Shown one piece after another: positions 50,161-63,690 of a stretch of 64,000 nucleotides of DNA. The position numbers were made by a program, and so were the translations under genes. The stretch is from Casuarius casuarius (lineage: Eukaryota > Chordata > Aves > Casuariiformes > Casuariidae): assembly GCA_003342895.1 (NCBI GenBank), contig PTFA01000193.1, positions 284,583-348,582 on the forward strand, given 5' to 3'. The stretch's first letter is position 1. Each line of letters starts with the position of its first letter. Below the pieces are notes generated by a model. That model did no database searches and was not told where the DNA came from. It saw only the letters and a program-made list of their open reading frames with translations.

Positions 50161-53100
50161 CGAAGTCAAAGGTTGCTTTCGGGGTTTTGCGGGGTGTGTT
50201 GAGGGAACGTCAGCACGAGAGACAGAGCAGAGGGTGAAGTCTAACAGCTGGACAGAGTCCAACCCAATGCCGAGAGCTGCCAGGAGCCGCGAGATGAGGT
50301 GGATTTTGCAAGCCTGCGGAGGGCTCAGCTCCCCGAATTTTAGCCATCTCGGAGTTAAGCATCTAACCTCTGCTGGTCACCAGTGTCCCATCGCAGTCCA
50401 TGGTGAGAGATGGTGACTCTCCATCCCATCCTTAGAGGGGTGCCTGGCTGGCTTAGGCGAGACGCTTCTCTTTTGGATGGGTGAGATGACTCCCACTCCC
50501 AATGCCTGAGACTCGCCGCCTCGCTCCTTGCCCGAACCCACGTTCTCATGAACGAATGAACACAGAGAGGAGAGATGACGCTGACGAGCAAGGGGCCTCC
50601 CAGCCAGCTTTGTCTCGACTCTGATTTCCTTTCCAAGAGCGTCTTGGTGGTGAACCTCAACTGAAATACCACGATCAGTTCTGGTCACCAGAGCCTGATC
50701 AAGCGAGGCTGGGAAAAGAGCCAGCAAAAACTCCTGGGAGAAGCAGAGGAGTGGGGAGCCCGTTACTGGGGAGGATCCCACACAGCTTGGGGTGTGCAGG
50801 CTGGTGAGATGAAGGCCAAGCAAGGATATGAATCCTCTCTTGAAACGCATCAAAGGTAAACACCAGAAGGGAGAAGAGCTTTCTAAATGAAAACATTTGC
50901 AAACAAAAACCCAGAATGGACAAAACTGACTGCAAGTTTCATCTGCAAATCAAAAGGTCTGGAGCCAACAGAGCTTGGCAGTCGTGGACAGGGCAGCTTC
51001 TTCCCGTCTCAGCTCTCCTGGTGGCTCGCACCACTTCTGCTAGAGATTTAATAACAATTGGGCTGCCAAGCTGCGATTGCCGCAGCTCAGCTCAGCCAAC
51101 CTGTCGTTCAGCACAGAGGAGACGAAGCGTCACACCCGATGCTCCTCGCGTGTGCCACAAGACTCCTCCGCAAGTCTAGAGAGCTTCTGTGCCGTGCCCC
51201 CTGCCAGGAGGCAGATTGCTTTTTATCCTGGACATCTGTCCTCCTCAGAGCAGCCCAAGACAAAACGACCTATATTAAAGGCTTGGGAAAGTCACTGCAA
51301 CGTGCCCGTGAAGTCGCCCAGCACGCAGCGTGCCACTAGCACGCACGTCTCCAACGACCGCCCCGGATGGTCACAGTGCGGTCACGCGTGCAGAGCGTGC
51401 ACGAGCGGGACGTGTGCCATCTGACCGCGGGAGAGAAGCACCACTAATCGGCCCTCCGTGGATAACACCGATAGGCGTTGCTAACTGCTTTGGATTTTGT
51501 TTTCCCTTCCTTTAATAGAAAGGGTAAAACGTGGCCACTTTCCACATCACTGGTGCAGTAGAAGGATGGAAGAGAAAAGGCATCAGAGGTGTGGGAGGTA
51601 GGTGGGGCTGCAATAAGTGACAGCAGGCTTCAATCAGCTCTGATGAGACAAGGAGTTGGACAGAAAAGAACAGTCACTCTCAGCCATCACGACTGCTGGG
51701 AAGCCACAAAGAGGTACTATGAGAGGGTGAACGTCAGGGCAGGTCTCTGCTGGTCAGTGGGGAAGGAGACGGCAGAAGGCAGGACACATCGCTGTAAATG
51801 TCCAGCCCCTGCAGATGCTGCAGATCCATAGCTGACTCTTGCACGCAGGCAGAGCTGCACCACCAGCCCGTGCTTCTCTGCGGAGCCAAACGCCAGCAAG
51901 GTGCTGTCAGTATTTGGATTAAGAAGACCCATCAGCTCCACTGGAGCTCAGACAGATGGGTCACAAGCACAAAACCATGCTGTGGGCATTAAAAACACGT
52001 TTGCCTCCTTTCTCCCCAGCAGTGACCTTTGCTGTCATGACACTGAAAATATCTCATTGCCAGGAAAACATTTCCGAGTGGTCGCTGCACAGCCAGGCAC
52101 ACAAAATTTCCCATCCGACCTCATGCCGCAACAGCCGCATCGGTGACCTCCTGTGCGTTCAGCAGCTTGCAGGCTCGACGCAGATCTCAGAGGCTGCCCA
52201 AGGGTGGGATGCATCTCCTTCAACTTTGACCGTCCGATATCAGCTAGCTTGTCTAAGTCATGCAGGCACTCTCCACAGGGAACGGAAAGAAACATCCCTA
52301 CCGGATGACTCGTCTCACCCACCTACCCTCCCAGCCCAGGTGAGACGACTGACCCTATGGAGACTTGCTCCAGCAGCTCCCGAGGATCCCAGGCAGCTTC
52401 TCCGCTCCCGGTGCTGGGGAGTTTCAGCAGTTAAGGAGCAGGCAGCACGGGCTGGTGGTTAGGCTCCTCCGTACGCAACGTGCGTGCTCCCTCCCTCTCT
52501 GCACCCCGCTTTCCCACCAAAAAAGCAAAATCTGCTTGGCAGGGAGCTGGGAGGTGGAACGGACCATTGCGGCTATGAAGACAGAAAAGCCACTTCTTGC
52601 ATTTCCCAAATCTCACCTGGCCCTGAAAGACCTGCCCCACACCAACGCTTAATGCACAACAAATCCAACTCCAAGCTGAGACTGAACTGGAAAGCGGAGC
52701 CAGCTCCTTCAGCCACGAGCCCGTGACAACGGTTAGCATCCCACATGAGCAGCAAAACCACCGTCCTGCTTTGCAACAACCCTGAGAGGTGCCGGGGTCC
52801 CCCGCAGCACAAGCGGACGCTGAGCTCCAGCCCTGCGCTCCCGGGGAGCCAAGGAGCACGCGTTGCTTTTGCGGCAGCACCATCTGCGATGCCGGGTCGG
52901 GAAAGGGAGAGGAGAGCCGAGCTGGTGCTGCTATGGTAACCTTCGGCTGGTTTTGTTTCTAGCAACAATCTCTTCTTTCATCGGGAGCTAGTGCTGGGAG
53001 GGCTCTGCTCCTGCAGCATCCCTGGCTGCTTTCCCATGCCTGCCAAAGGGCCGGCGGTGCGGGAACGGCACCCTGGGCTCGCGTGGGCTCCTTGTGCGGG

Positions 53101-53469
53101 GCCCGGGAGGGAGACATCCACGCGCCTGGGCATCTCGCTCTGTTCAGAATTACGGTCCCAAGCACGTAGCGCGGCGCTGCCGTCCCTACCTGCAGGCTCC
53201 CGCTCCCTCCTGCAAAACCCCAGAATTAAGTATTTCCCTTCACCTGCAATCACTGCCTGCCCACTCCTCCGGAGGAAAGGGGACAGACAAATTTGCCAAA
53301 GTTGAACGGGGCTGGGAAGCGCTGGCGTGACGCCATCCCACCCTGAGACAGCAGAGACCGAATCCAGACCCCCAAATCTTTGCTCCCCTCCTGTCCAAGC
53401 CCACGGCCCAGCTCCCTTGGCTTCGACGGTGCAGCGCGGAGCCAAGCGCCAGGGGAGCCAGGAATCTCA

Positions 53470-53810
53470 GCACTCCTGCTTTTATGAGTTTGCAGCTTTC
53501 ATTAGCTTAACACTAATTTCTATCTCAGTAATAACCCTTAATTATTGTTTTTACTAATGAAATATTTATGAAAGCCCATATAACTTCCATATAAATAACC
53601 CAGAGAGGCCATTACTGTGGTTATAGAAATAAATATCTGCACTGAAGGGCATTGCGATGAGACACCGAAGATAAATTGTTCCTGGCTCCTGGGACAAGAC
53701 TATAACAAACTGCTGTAAAACATTAAAATTTGTGTCAATTTTTCTCATGGGAACATGATCAGATAAGGGCTTGGAGCACAAGAAACACTACTAGATCAGG
53801 GTATCTATGA
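53470..53810. promoter_or_regulatory. Putative conserved non-coding element in intron 2 (e)
   Basis: This is the most striking AT-rich block in the window. TTAGCTTAACACTAATTTC, CTTAATTATTG, TACTAATGAAATATTTATG and CCATTACTGTGG follow one another with almost no CpG. It sits directly beside a CpG-containing GC-rich stretch (52740-53440), so the change in composition is abrupt. No N and no coding potential. The regulatory role is inferred. Confidence 0.32.
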
Positions 53811-54829
53811 AATAAACAGGATTTTTGCCATTTTTCAGCAGCAGCAGAATTGGCTCCAACCTTCCTCGTGCCGCGGAGCTGAAGAAGCCAATGTTTTAGC
53901 TTTATCCTTGAATTAGACTTGAGTAAACTGAATTTTTTACACTGTAGGAAATTTCAGGAATACAAAACTGGGGATAAGACTGTCCTGAGACGGAACAAAA
54001 AGCTGCCAGGCATGCTTTACTAACAAGCAGTTTCAAAAATGACTGGGGTCAGATATGGCTGAAACGTTCCTTTCAGGAGCTTCTGATGAAATGTTTGCAT
54101 ATATTTAAATCCAGATACTTACTTTATTTGTTGAACTGTTTTGCTCGGTGTTGTAACCAGCTACCTTGCAGACAAAAAGAAGAGTGCAACACCGAGGTGC
54201 TCAGACTTGGCAGAAAGTGCGTTTCTCGCCTGGAAGCAAACTTTGAAGAAAACGTGCCTGCAAGCTCCATAGTGGCGATCTCTTGTTCTGGCCCAAAGGT
54301 GACCAGACTGCAAGTAAAGATGAAGTTGGCTCAGAGACCTTTTCCTCCAGGCTCCTGGGTGAACGCTTTGCTGTCCTTGGCCTTTCCCCATGAGGAGCAG
54401 GACGTCTGCCTCGACCTGCCTAGGACACTTTTGGGACCTATGCAGGACCGTTCACTAGCGTTCCTGGATTTATGCTCCTGTATATACATATTTTGAGAGA
54501 CAGGCAAGTTGGGGGACAGTGAAAAAGTCCTGCTTGGTCCCTACCACTCTTTTTACAGCTGGGCAGTGGCTTGGAGACACTCAAGAGAGAAGTCAGTTGA
54601 TCTCCACCTGCATAATCCATAGGCATAGGCAATGTAGGATGAGTCCCCGTGGGACATCTGCAAACGCACTGGCAGCAATTTATGTCCACTCCCGAGCTGC
54701 ACCTAATCCACAACCCGAACCATCTGCCGGCAAGTTGCTCCTAATGCTCAGCCTCAGCTTCCTCCTCCCGACTGTGGCACCTGCACTCCCCCAGTGTGGG
54801 CGGTCGCTTCCCTTCTCTGCTCTTCACGC

Positions 54830-54990
54830 TCTGCAAAATATTTGAGTTGCGTTATGTTGTGTATCTTGTCACTTAGCCAAACGCTGCAGATGGCATTTCT
54901 CTCTCTAATCTTCATAAGCTTCCCCTTAAACAGTAGTAGGGGACGTAATAACAACAGCAAAAATAATGCAAACAATAAAACAAAACATAC
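54830..54990. promoter_or_regulatory. Putative conserved non-coding element in intron 2 (f)
   Basis: Unique AT-rich sequence contains CACTTAGCCAAACGCTGC, CAGATGGCA (an E-box, CAGATG) and a run of AAC/AAT-rich words (54938-54989). It has no coding potential. The call rests on composition and an E-box only. Confidence 0.18.
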
Positions 54991-57900
54991 ACCCGGTCCT
55001 CTTTCCTGAAGCTCCCCAGTTTCTCAGCGTGCTTGGTAGCAAAGCACACAGCAGTGATGGTGGAGACAACGCTAGATACCCACTAAGTGCTCGGGTCCCA
55101 GGGAGCGGCGCTTCTGCACGTCACACACTGCCCATCTACACGGCCTTGTCCACCGATGAGGAGAGTCATCCAGCCCATCAAAAGCCTTACTCCAAAACAG
55201 ACCCTTCTAGACTTCAGTATGGCCAGGTCTACACGTTCAGAAATTACGAGGTGGACTTCCAATATTAAGAAAGTGACCTAAAGAAAAAAAATCCTTCCTT
55301 CCTTGCAAATGCTACTTTCCTTCATCTTTTGCCTTGTCGGCCTTCAGGATCACCCTCAGTCAGTCCATACATTTAATCTTCACAAGAGCTGCTGTTTTTC
55401 AATGGCAGCAGAAGCTTTCCACAAAATCANGGTGCTCCAGCCGCTGCCACGCTCCAAAACCCAGGATGGGATGGGAATGGAGAGCAGGGGGAGCGCTGGG
55501 GAGAGCAGTCAGTGGTGCCTCGCAGGGCAATGTTTGGGAAGGAAAGCGGCCTCAACACCTGTGCCTTGGTGGTGCCTCATGGTCGGCTGGCGAAGCCCAA
55601 CACCACCTCCTTGATCAGTCCCGCTCCGGAGATTTAAAACGAGAGCAATGTGATGTTCGTGCCCATAATTATCAGGAATGTTCAGTGCTGGAAAAGGAAT
55701 GACCCGGGCTCTTTTAAATGAGNCCCTTCTCTGCTACGGCTGTTTTGATTTTGGCATGTTGACAGCGTTTCAAGGAGTCGATTTAAATTAGAGCGATGCT
55801 GGGCAAAAAGGAGGCTGTCCCAAAACTTTGAAGTATCGTTATACAGTCACTGCAAGCATTGCTTCAAAACTACCAGGCAGGTCCGCAGGGCAGCTGGACG
55901 CACCCAAGACATCCTCTCATGGTCCCAGAGCAGGAGAAACAGCACCCAGACAACTCCACACGTTGGTCCTGGCCAGCAGCGGGAATGCAGAGCTGTTCCC
56001 AAATCTGCTTTGCTGAAGATCACCTGCTCAACAGTTAAACGGAGCAAGTTTCTTCCCTTGTTGGCTTTTCACCCTGCTGCTTGGCTGTTGCTTTAGATGT
56101 TCAACCCTGCATCACTTCTTCCTACAGAAACTTGGGGGACTGGGACCGACTGGGAAGAACAAGACTGTGCAGTCTCATGTCCCCCTCTAACTTCTGCCTT
56201 TCCAGGCTCATGGCTCGTTGCTCCCTTTCTCCCTGGCTTAGTCTCTTCCATAGCTGACGACTATTACCAAGTCTCCCTTTTGTCCTCTCCAAACCAGAAA
56301 GCTTTGAGTCTTTCCACATTTCAACAATCTCAAGCCCTACAACCTAATCCTGCTGTGGGCAAGTCCACCTGGGAGAAGACTTCACGGTGCAGCAGGCACC
56401 AAGGACCATGTTATTGCAAAGGATGGAGCTCAGGCAGCAAAGAGCCTCAGAGGGAGTGAGCAGAAGCAACAGAGACTTTGCAACACCTAAGCTTTTCTCC
56501 TCCTTTTCATCTTCCCTCCACACATTTGGCCATTACAAATTCTAGTAAATACAGAGGCTGAAACGCACGTATTCCAGTCTAACGAGAGATGAGCTTTGAC
56601 TCTTTCATGCCCCCCTTTTAACCTCCATAAAAGCTGAATAATTAATCAGACTCCTTTTTTCTTCCACTCTTCGCTTCTGCTGAGCTAGTCTTTGACTGCT
56701 TTGCAGCTAATCCAAGCAGTGTACTCTACAAGCACTTTGCCATCTGTGATTCCTTAGAGCACTCTCTATTTTTGCAATAAGGTACAGTAAAACCAGAGAC
56801 AGCTGCGTTCTTAGACAGAGACGCTAAGCACGGACTGTCGGCTATTTTATCTACAGAACGAGCAAGAAGAGAGCAGTAACTGAAAGGACTTTGAAAATTT
56901 GGTGATGCTGCCAGATGCTGAAACTGTGAGACGAAGCAAGGAGCTGCCACCAAAAGCACCAGGGGACCCTCAACTAGAGACATGGCGTGTTCTCCTGCAC
57001 GGTGCCTGGGCACGGGGCAGGCAACTGGTGCCAGGACTCTTCCCACGGGGCTCTTTGCTTTTGCTCATGCAACGTAAGTACCATGCGTCTCAGGAAAGAC
57101 ATATTAAGCTCCTTCCCAGGTGGCCAAAGCAAGGAGTTGTCTTAAGAACAGACTGTCGGGCTCTGCTTCCTGAGCTGAACTCAAGCGAAACGCTTCCANA
57201 GCATCTCTCACTACCTGATCCTCAGCACGGCCGTACGCTGCTTGGTGACTATTACAGTTCACAACTTGCCTTTAGAAGTGCCTGGGAGGTCTCAAATGTC
57301 AACCGGAGCCCGTGTCGCTATGGGTTGGGCAAACTCGGAGCAAAATGATGATCCTTGCACCAAAGATTAAAAAAATTAAATTTAATTAGCACTTGCAAGA
57401 TGCTTTTATCTTCAAAGCCATAGCCACAAATTCTCCTGGTGCATCCCTGAGAGCGATTAGTACGCACGGAGCTCTTCGCTTTCCAGCAGGGAAACGAAGA
57501 GACTTGGGGACCGATCAAGACCAGAGAGGGGCAACACTGATCTGGATTAGACTCCTGTAAAACCGGTGCGGCCAAAGAGGCTCCCGAAACCTCGCCACAG
57601 AGTTGCTGACATTAAACTTTCAGCACTCAAAAAAAAAAAAGAAAAAAGGAGGTTTGCAGGCAACTTCCCAACTCTGGGGACAGCAAAGGCTGAGCCTGTC
57701 CTCCAGCAGCCCCCAAACCTCGCCGCCTCCATCGGAGCCACCCGGGCACCAGCCGAAAGCGCCTGGCTTTTCCTCCCTCCCTGGCGGATGCTCGTTATTT
57801 TGGGCGCTCGCGTCTCTGCTAAGGACACTTCACTCCACGTGCCAGACACAAAGACTCACACGGAAGCTGCAGCCTGAAACGCGTATTTGATTTTAATGCT

Positions 57901-58389
57901 GTGCCGCACCGCTTTGTAACATGTGTCTGCTGATTTTAGGTACCTTATCTCTGCTTTACCAGATTTCCCAAAGCCGGCTTCTGGGTTTTATTCCTTAAGT
58001 TTTGCTCTAAACGAACGTTTCCTGACTTTGGAGGATTTTTTTAGGAAAAGGTTTTGAAGTGTCTACATCCCTTAAAGGATTTTCTCATTAAGTCACTGAT
58101 ATTTATTTACAGCTCACAGTTTAACAACACTGGGGACATCTTACGGCGCCTGCTGATGCCAGCCCTGCGCAGAATAAACCCTTGCTCTCGTGGTGGCTCA
58201 CACACCTTCTCCTCTTTTCGAGCAGGAGACACCTGCGCTGTTGCACAGAAGAGCAGCAGCGTTTCCGACCACATCTGCACGTACGTGTCCATATAGGATG
58301 ATGCATATAGGACACGGTGCAGAGAAATACGTGCACTGTGCAGAAATGCATGGGGCACATCTTTGCTCTCTCACTGCCTTGCACTGCTG

Positions 58390-58414
58390 TTTATTTATTT
58401 ATTTATTTATTTTA
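58390..58414. repeat. (TTTA)n tetranucleotide microsatellite
   Basis: Five perfect TTTA units are followed by TTTTA. It is a simple tetranucleotide repeat in intron 2 without a recognisable element attached. Confidence 0.95.
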
Positions 58415-60009
58415 ATTCTGGGCGTCGCAGGAAATATTTGCGCAAAGCATCTCTCTNTTTCGGATCAGAAATCCAAAAGCCCCAAGACTGACCACAAATG
58501 AACACTTCCCTCCCTTGAGTAAAGCCAAACAATCCGATTTTAATACCTAGTTGAAATTTCTCCCCCCTCCAAATCCTTCCCTTACTTTGCCCTTATTCCN
58601 CGAGCCACATCAAAGGGCCAACATCAGTCCTTGGGGCAAACGGAGCCTGGATCAGCTGCGGAAAATTTGCTCCATGTCCAGAAATAGCAGCACCTGCCTC
58701 TTTGCAACACCAAAACCGGCTTTTTCAGCAGCTGCACTTGCTCTTTCCAGCACCACGATAACGTCGAGAAGCCCCGGAGAGCAATCGACCCCAACCCGGG
58801 GTTTATCAGTTACGTGACAACNTTAATGATGCCGCCTGGACTCAAAACCCTGCCTCACCTTCGAGCCGCCGCTCCGCGCTCGGGCACCACCGACGAGCAC
58901 TCAGACAACGGTCATTAATTCTCAGCAGCAGTCTAATTTGGTGGACGCGCTGGTTGTCGGGGGCTTGCGGAAGATGGAAATAACGCTGACCTTTTCTCCC
59001 CAGGAAACCTGGCTAATTGAATGAATTCTTGCTCTCGTTAGGAAAAGGTCCGAGACGCGGCGCAACNCAGCACGTTTGATGCTTCCCTTTCGGTGACATC
59101 GAGCAGCCTCCGAAAGGTCAAGCTGCCTCTTGACGAGCCGATCNGAGGTTGGACCTGAGCGAGCTTTGAATGCAAAAGCGGTGGCTCCTTCTGGCCCGTA
59201 CCACTCTGTGTTATTTATTTCTGCTCAAGGCCACTTATTTTAAAGTTNATATTTATCTCTTTGAATGTTTAAGCTCTCCAAAAAGGTGAGTCAAGCCTGT
59301 GTCATGGGCTTCTCAGGTGCTTTTCGATTGCCTTGGCTAAGCGTTGCAAAAACTGGTAATGCAAAACCTTAGCACCATTTAAAAGAAAATATTATCCTTG
59401 CAGAACTGATTGAGGTTCAGCACANGTTGTTCTATGGTGGAATTTAACCAAAAAAGGCTTATGTTTAGCAAGAAGAGATGAATGCATGGGAGGCCCTACT
59501 TCATTTAGCAAAAAAGAAATGTAAAGCAGGAAGGATAATTTGACTCTCTGAGGATGGGTTTGGTGTCACACAATAAATCACCGTCTAACCTAGGATANGA
59601 GAAGCTTCCCAGTTCCATCTTCTTCATCACTTTTGTGGGCACTTACTGCAGATCTTTTTCCAAAGCATTACTGGCACAGAGCCGCGTTGGTGCTGGGCTC
59701 TCANGGCATCTTTAAAGCCAGTCAATCTCGCAGTCTCATAAGCGACTGATAGATGAGGCTCTCGCTCTCTCAGTGATGGAGGAGTATCAGGTTTATGACC
59801 TGCGAGCCCATTCACAGCTGTCTTCCTTTATTCGGATTTCGATTTTGTGCCTTTCCTGGGTTCTATGCTCTTGTAAGACTTAAAATCCCTGATAGCCATA
59901 AAATGCAGCAGCAGATCGGAGAGGAAGGAGCAAGCTGCAGACTGCATTTGCCTCCACCTGCTAAAACGATGCCTCTCACCAGGGCGCAGAGGGCAAGCGA
60001 GACCTCGTG

Positions 60010-60037
60010 CACGCACACACACACTCACTCACTCACG
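60010..60037. repeat. Short (AC)n/(ACTC)n repeat
   Basis: CACGCACACACACACTCACT continues with two more CACT units before unique sequence. It is a short compound microsatellite that creates Thr-His repeats in an overlapping chance frame. Confidence 0.8.
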
Positions 60038-63000
60038 CCAGCAGCTTTCTTCTCCTGGGTTGCAGATGCTCCTTGCCAGATGCAAAACCTTGCAAGATGA
60101 GCAGACCCTGATCCCTAGATCAAGGAACGGGAGTGAAATCCATTAATTTTATTTTATTTTTCTTTTAAACTGGGATCGATGCACTGTAGCTTCAAGCACA
60201 GCCCTGCAAACAGTCATAGCAGCCTGGCCAGGGACCCACGGTGTTGCACGGGAGAGGACCCCGGGAGGGAACTCCCCCACCGAGCACCAACGCTGCTGCA
60301 TCACCAAACTGCCATTGCATACGCGCACGTCCACCGCTGAATCTCGTCTGCGCTGCCCAGCAGAGGTTCAGGAGCAGACAAGGCTCATGCACAAAATCTG
60401 ATTAGAAAGAACTAGCAGGTTACCACATCCCCTGCACCACCAATACAGCTGCAGTGCCGAGGCGGGCACGTCTTGCTACAACACCTCTAAGCCGGCAGGC
60501 AACTTCGAACAGCTTTGCAGAAGGTAACCGAGAAATGCAAACCTACAGCCACGGTTTNAGTCTCGTTCACAAGAACTCGAGACCGGCAAAAAAACCAACT
60601 GCAGCTACGCCAGGCAAGAGTTTATTTTTTCCATCTCATCCACAATAGCTTTCCGAAGCACTAATAAAAGCAAAAGCTAAATTGAAGCCAAGGAGGAGGA
60701 GGAAAAGTTGAATCAAACCCTGCAAGCGCAGCGTGAAAGAGCACTAAGGGCCACACTGCTAGGTGCTGGAAAACTCTTGCATCCGCCCTGTCTAATATAA
60801 ATTATTCTCACATTTTCTGACAGTTTAGAGTCAGCACCGTACTACAGCCTCGGTGCGAGGGCACACGCTGTATTTCCAGGGAGGAGACCATATGTGCACC
60901 ATGGACCCCGCATTATAACCCAGGAGAGACGGCGCACACGCTGCAAAGCGAATTACCGCCACGGCCGATGCAGAAGTTATCCTCGCACCTCCCGGCCCGT
61001 GCGATGCTAGTGAAAGCCGTGCTGCTGAGGGGAAGCGTTTCGGATGAGATAGAAGATCGGTTCTGACTGGCTGGGCTCATTCGAGATCCCGGGATACTAT
61101 TTTTTGGGAATAACGGTGGGCATTAACCCAAGCATCCTGGTTCAATTCCAGGCAAGGCCATCACACTCCAGCTCCCTAAATCCCTCCTGCAGCTCCCGGA
61201 TGAATTCAATATCGTTCCCTCCACATCCTAAGCCATCACGTCTTTGTACCGTGAATTTTAAACATCTTTCTGTCTTTCCTCCTTGCAGAGGGAGCAGCGT
61301 GTCATCTGCCCAGGCTGAAGTGCTACACGTANATACCTGGTTTGTTAACCAGCTCGTGAAAACGCCTCGGGCTGAAAAGTGCTGGAAAAAAGCAAGTTAC
61401 TCTTATATGCAGCTTTCCTTTCTTTTTTTGATAGTCAAATTAAATTGATAGCCAAATTAAACTGAGAACCAATCCTTCCAAGGACACACAAAGTTTCACC
61501 TGCAGAACGGACGCCCTGAGGCAGCCGCGGCTGCACGGAGGAGACAACCGCTCGCAGCATCCCCGCAACGGAAAGGAAATTGCAAAAGCTCGGCGAGGCT
61601 CTGCAACGTGCACTAACCAGCCAGACTTTTAGGAAGTGCTGTAGCATCGCAGGGTCATCTTCTGCCTCCACACGTGTCCTGGATACCCCCATGCAACCCC
61701 AGACCTGTCCCCGCCAGCCCTGCTTGCATGCTGGGGGCTGCGGGACAGATCAGGATGCCGGAGAAACACGAACACCCTGTGAGCTTTGGGCAATCTGCTG
61801 TTCAAGGGTTTCTTGGGCTGCAAGTCATATAAAGATCCTTAACAGGATCTTCATTACTGTTCCTTCCACTCATTTGGCTAATTGCTTTTTAAAGCCATTT
61901 AGTATTTCTGGCTTCCAAAACACCTCACGTCAGAGGTGCGCAATAAAATTTGCATCGCTGGTTGCAAACCTGCTGCTTGGCAATATTTATCATTGTTTTC
62001 TAATTCTGCTATTACGAGAAGTGACTAATGCTTTGCTCTTCACCATTTGTGCTTTTACACCATGCTCACGGTAGATCGGCTATCCAGACCCCAGGAGAGC
62101 TGCTGTCAATGAAAATCCCTTTTCATATCTGCTGCTGCTAATCGCTGCTTCTGCTGCCAGGACATTTCCCACCTATTTCCTATTTACAGACGGGCTCGAC
62201 GTTGGTTAACGTTAACTAAACAGTTGCACCAACCATTGCCGTTTCCTTCCGTGCATCCCTCCCAAACTGAAAATACCTGGCAGTTCAAAGCCTGAAGATG
62301 TTTTCCATGGTGGAAACCCAAAGCAGCCGCGCCGGCTGCGACGGGGCCCTGCAGGTTTGCAGCCGCGAGCTGGGAGAAGACAACCCACCTCCGCCCCCGG
62401 CGCTGCGCTGGCAGCCGCCACATGCTTGAATTTGCATCTCTGGTACGTGAGGATGCCTGAATTTATGAAGAGCAGCCGCTAATTATACTAATATGCGGGA
62501 GCAAATTACAGTGACTGCTTTGTGCCGCTCCGCAGCTGGCAAAGCGAGTGCTCCGGGAGAGCTCGCGCTTGTTCACGCGCCACGTGCAAGGGCTGCGAGT
62601 CCCCCGGTTTGGGAGGCCATGGAGAAAGGGGGGATGGCGAACCCTGAGCTGAATCATCAACTTGCCCTTTAAAAAAAACTTTGCAAAAAGGCGCTGCAGC
62701 GCAGCAGCAACAGCGCTCCGCGGATACATCTCTGCAGCACAGAGGTGCTGCTTAAATCTGTTTTGCCTGGCACAAAATCCCAGGGGGTAGGGAAAGGAAA
62801 GAAACCATGGAAACGCACCGGGTTTATACCAGGATGAGGAAATTTGGACGACATGAATTTTCGGGGCTGGCAGCAGCGGCTGCCGGCCACGCACCCCTGC
62901 CCAGCGTTACCCTGGCCCCCTCCGCGGCCTCTCCGCAGAGGTCCAGCTGCAGGATCCCAGAAGTTATCAGGGCTTCGGAGCAGCGAGGAAAGCAGCCCAG

Positions 63001-63086
63001 GCTTGAGCCAGGAGCCTTGGTTGCAAGGAGTGTGTGGGGACAGCTGTGCTGTGAATCCCTTGTACCAATGCCCGGAGCACCCCAAA

Positions 63087-63175
63087 CATCTGGCAGGTGC
63101 TGGAGATGCACCGCTAACATCTGGCAGGTGCTGGAGATGCACCACTAACATCTGGTAGGTGCTGGAGATGCTCCC
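63087..63175. repeat. Minisatellite, almost three 31-bp units
   Basis: Units begin at 63087, 63118 and 63149 with CATCTGGCAGGTGCTGGAGA. The second differs at one base, and the third has a T and is truncated near 63175. The regular 31-bp spacing shows recent tandem duplication. It lies in ASIC2 intron 2. Confidence 0.92.
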
Positions 63176-63604
63176 CATTAGGAAACTATCCCAGCTCCAG
63201 ACCATAAAAGCCAGAGCAGGCAGATCACACAACACAGCCCTGCTAACCTACTCTTCACCAGAAAAAACCCACCGGCGCTCACACCATATTCTCTAAAATA
63301 TGAGCTAGCCAAAGCTGTGCACGCCGCTAAGTAGCAAGGCTCATGCCTGCGTTGTTGCGGTGCTCTGCAGACCTGTAGGACCCTCCTTGCAGGAGTCCCA
63401 CCATGAGCCTGTCCCCATGGAAATGCAGCCAGCAGTCAGAGCTGGCTGGGAATTGCTGCTTGTTGCAGCGGGGATGGCACCACCTTGATCTTTTCTCTTC
63501 TTCAGAGATGCAAGCGGGACCAGAACGGCAAGCGGCAGAAATGAGTCAGAACCAACTTCTAAAGCATCAGCGCCTGCGAGAAGGCCACAATTCCATATTA
63601 AAGG

Positions 63605-63690
63605 CACGCTAATTCAATTTATCTGAATTCAATTTGGAAAGCAAACGAGATCAGCTCAATTAAGGCGGCTTTAATTAAGAAGAAAAGCAG
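63605..63690. promoter_or_regulatory. AT-rich block with repeated AATTCAATTT and TTAATTAA words
   Basis: AATTCAATTT occurs at 63611-63620 and again at 63626-63635, a 15-bp spacing. TCAATTAAGG and CTTTAATTAAG follow within 50 bases, giving several homeodomain-type cores. It could be regulatory sequence or a decayed short repeat. No coding potential. Confidence 0.2.

Noticed and set aside
61138..61160. GGTTCAATTCCAGG, resembling a tRNA B box
   Set aside because: No matching A box at the right distance, and the flanks do not fold into a cloverleaf by eye.
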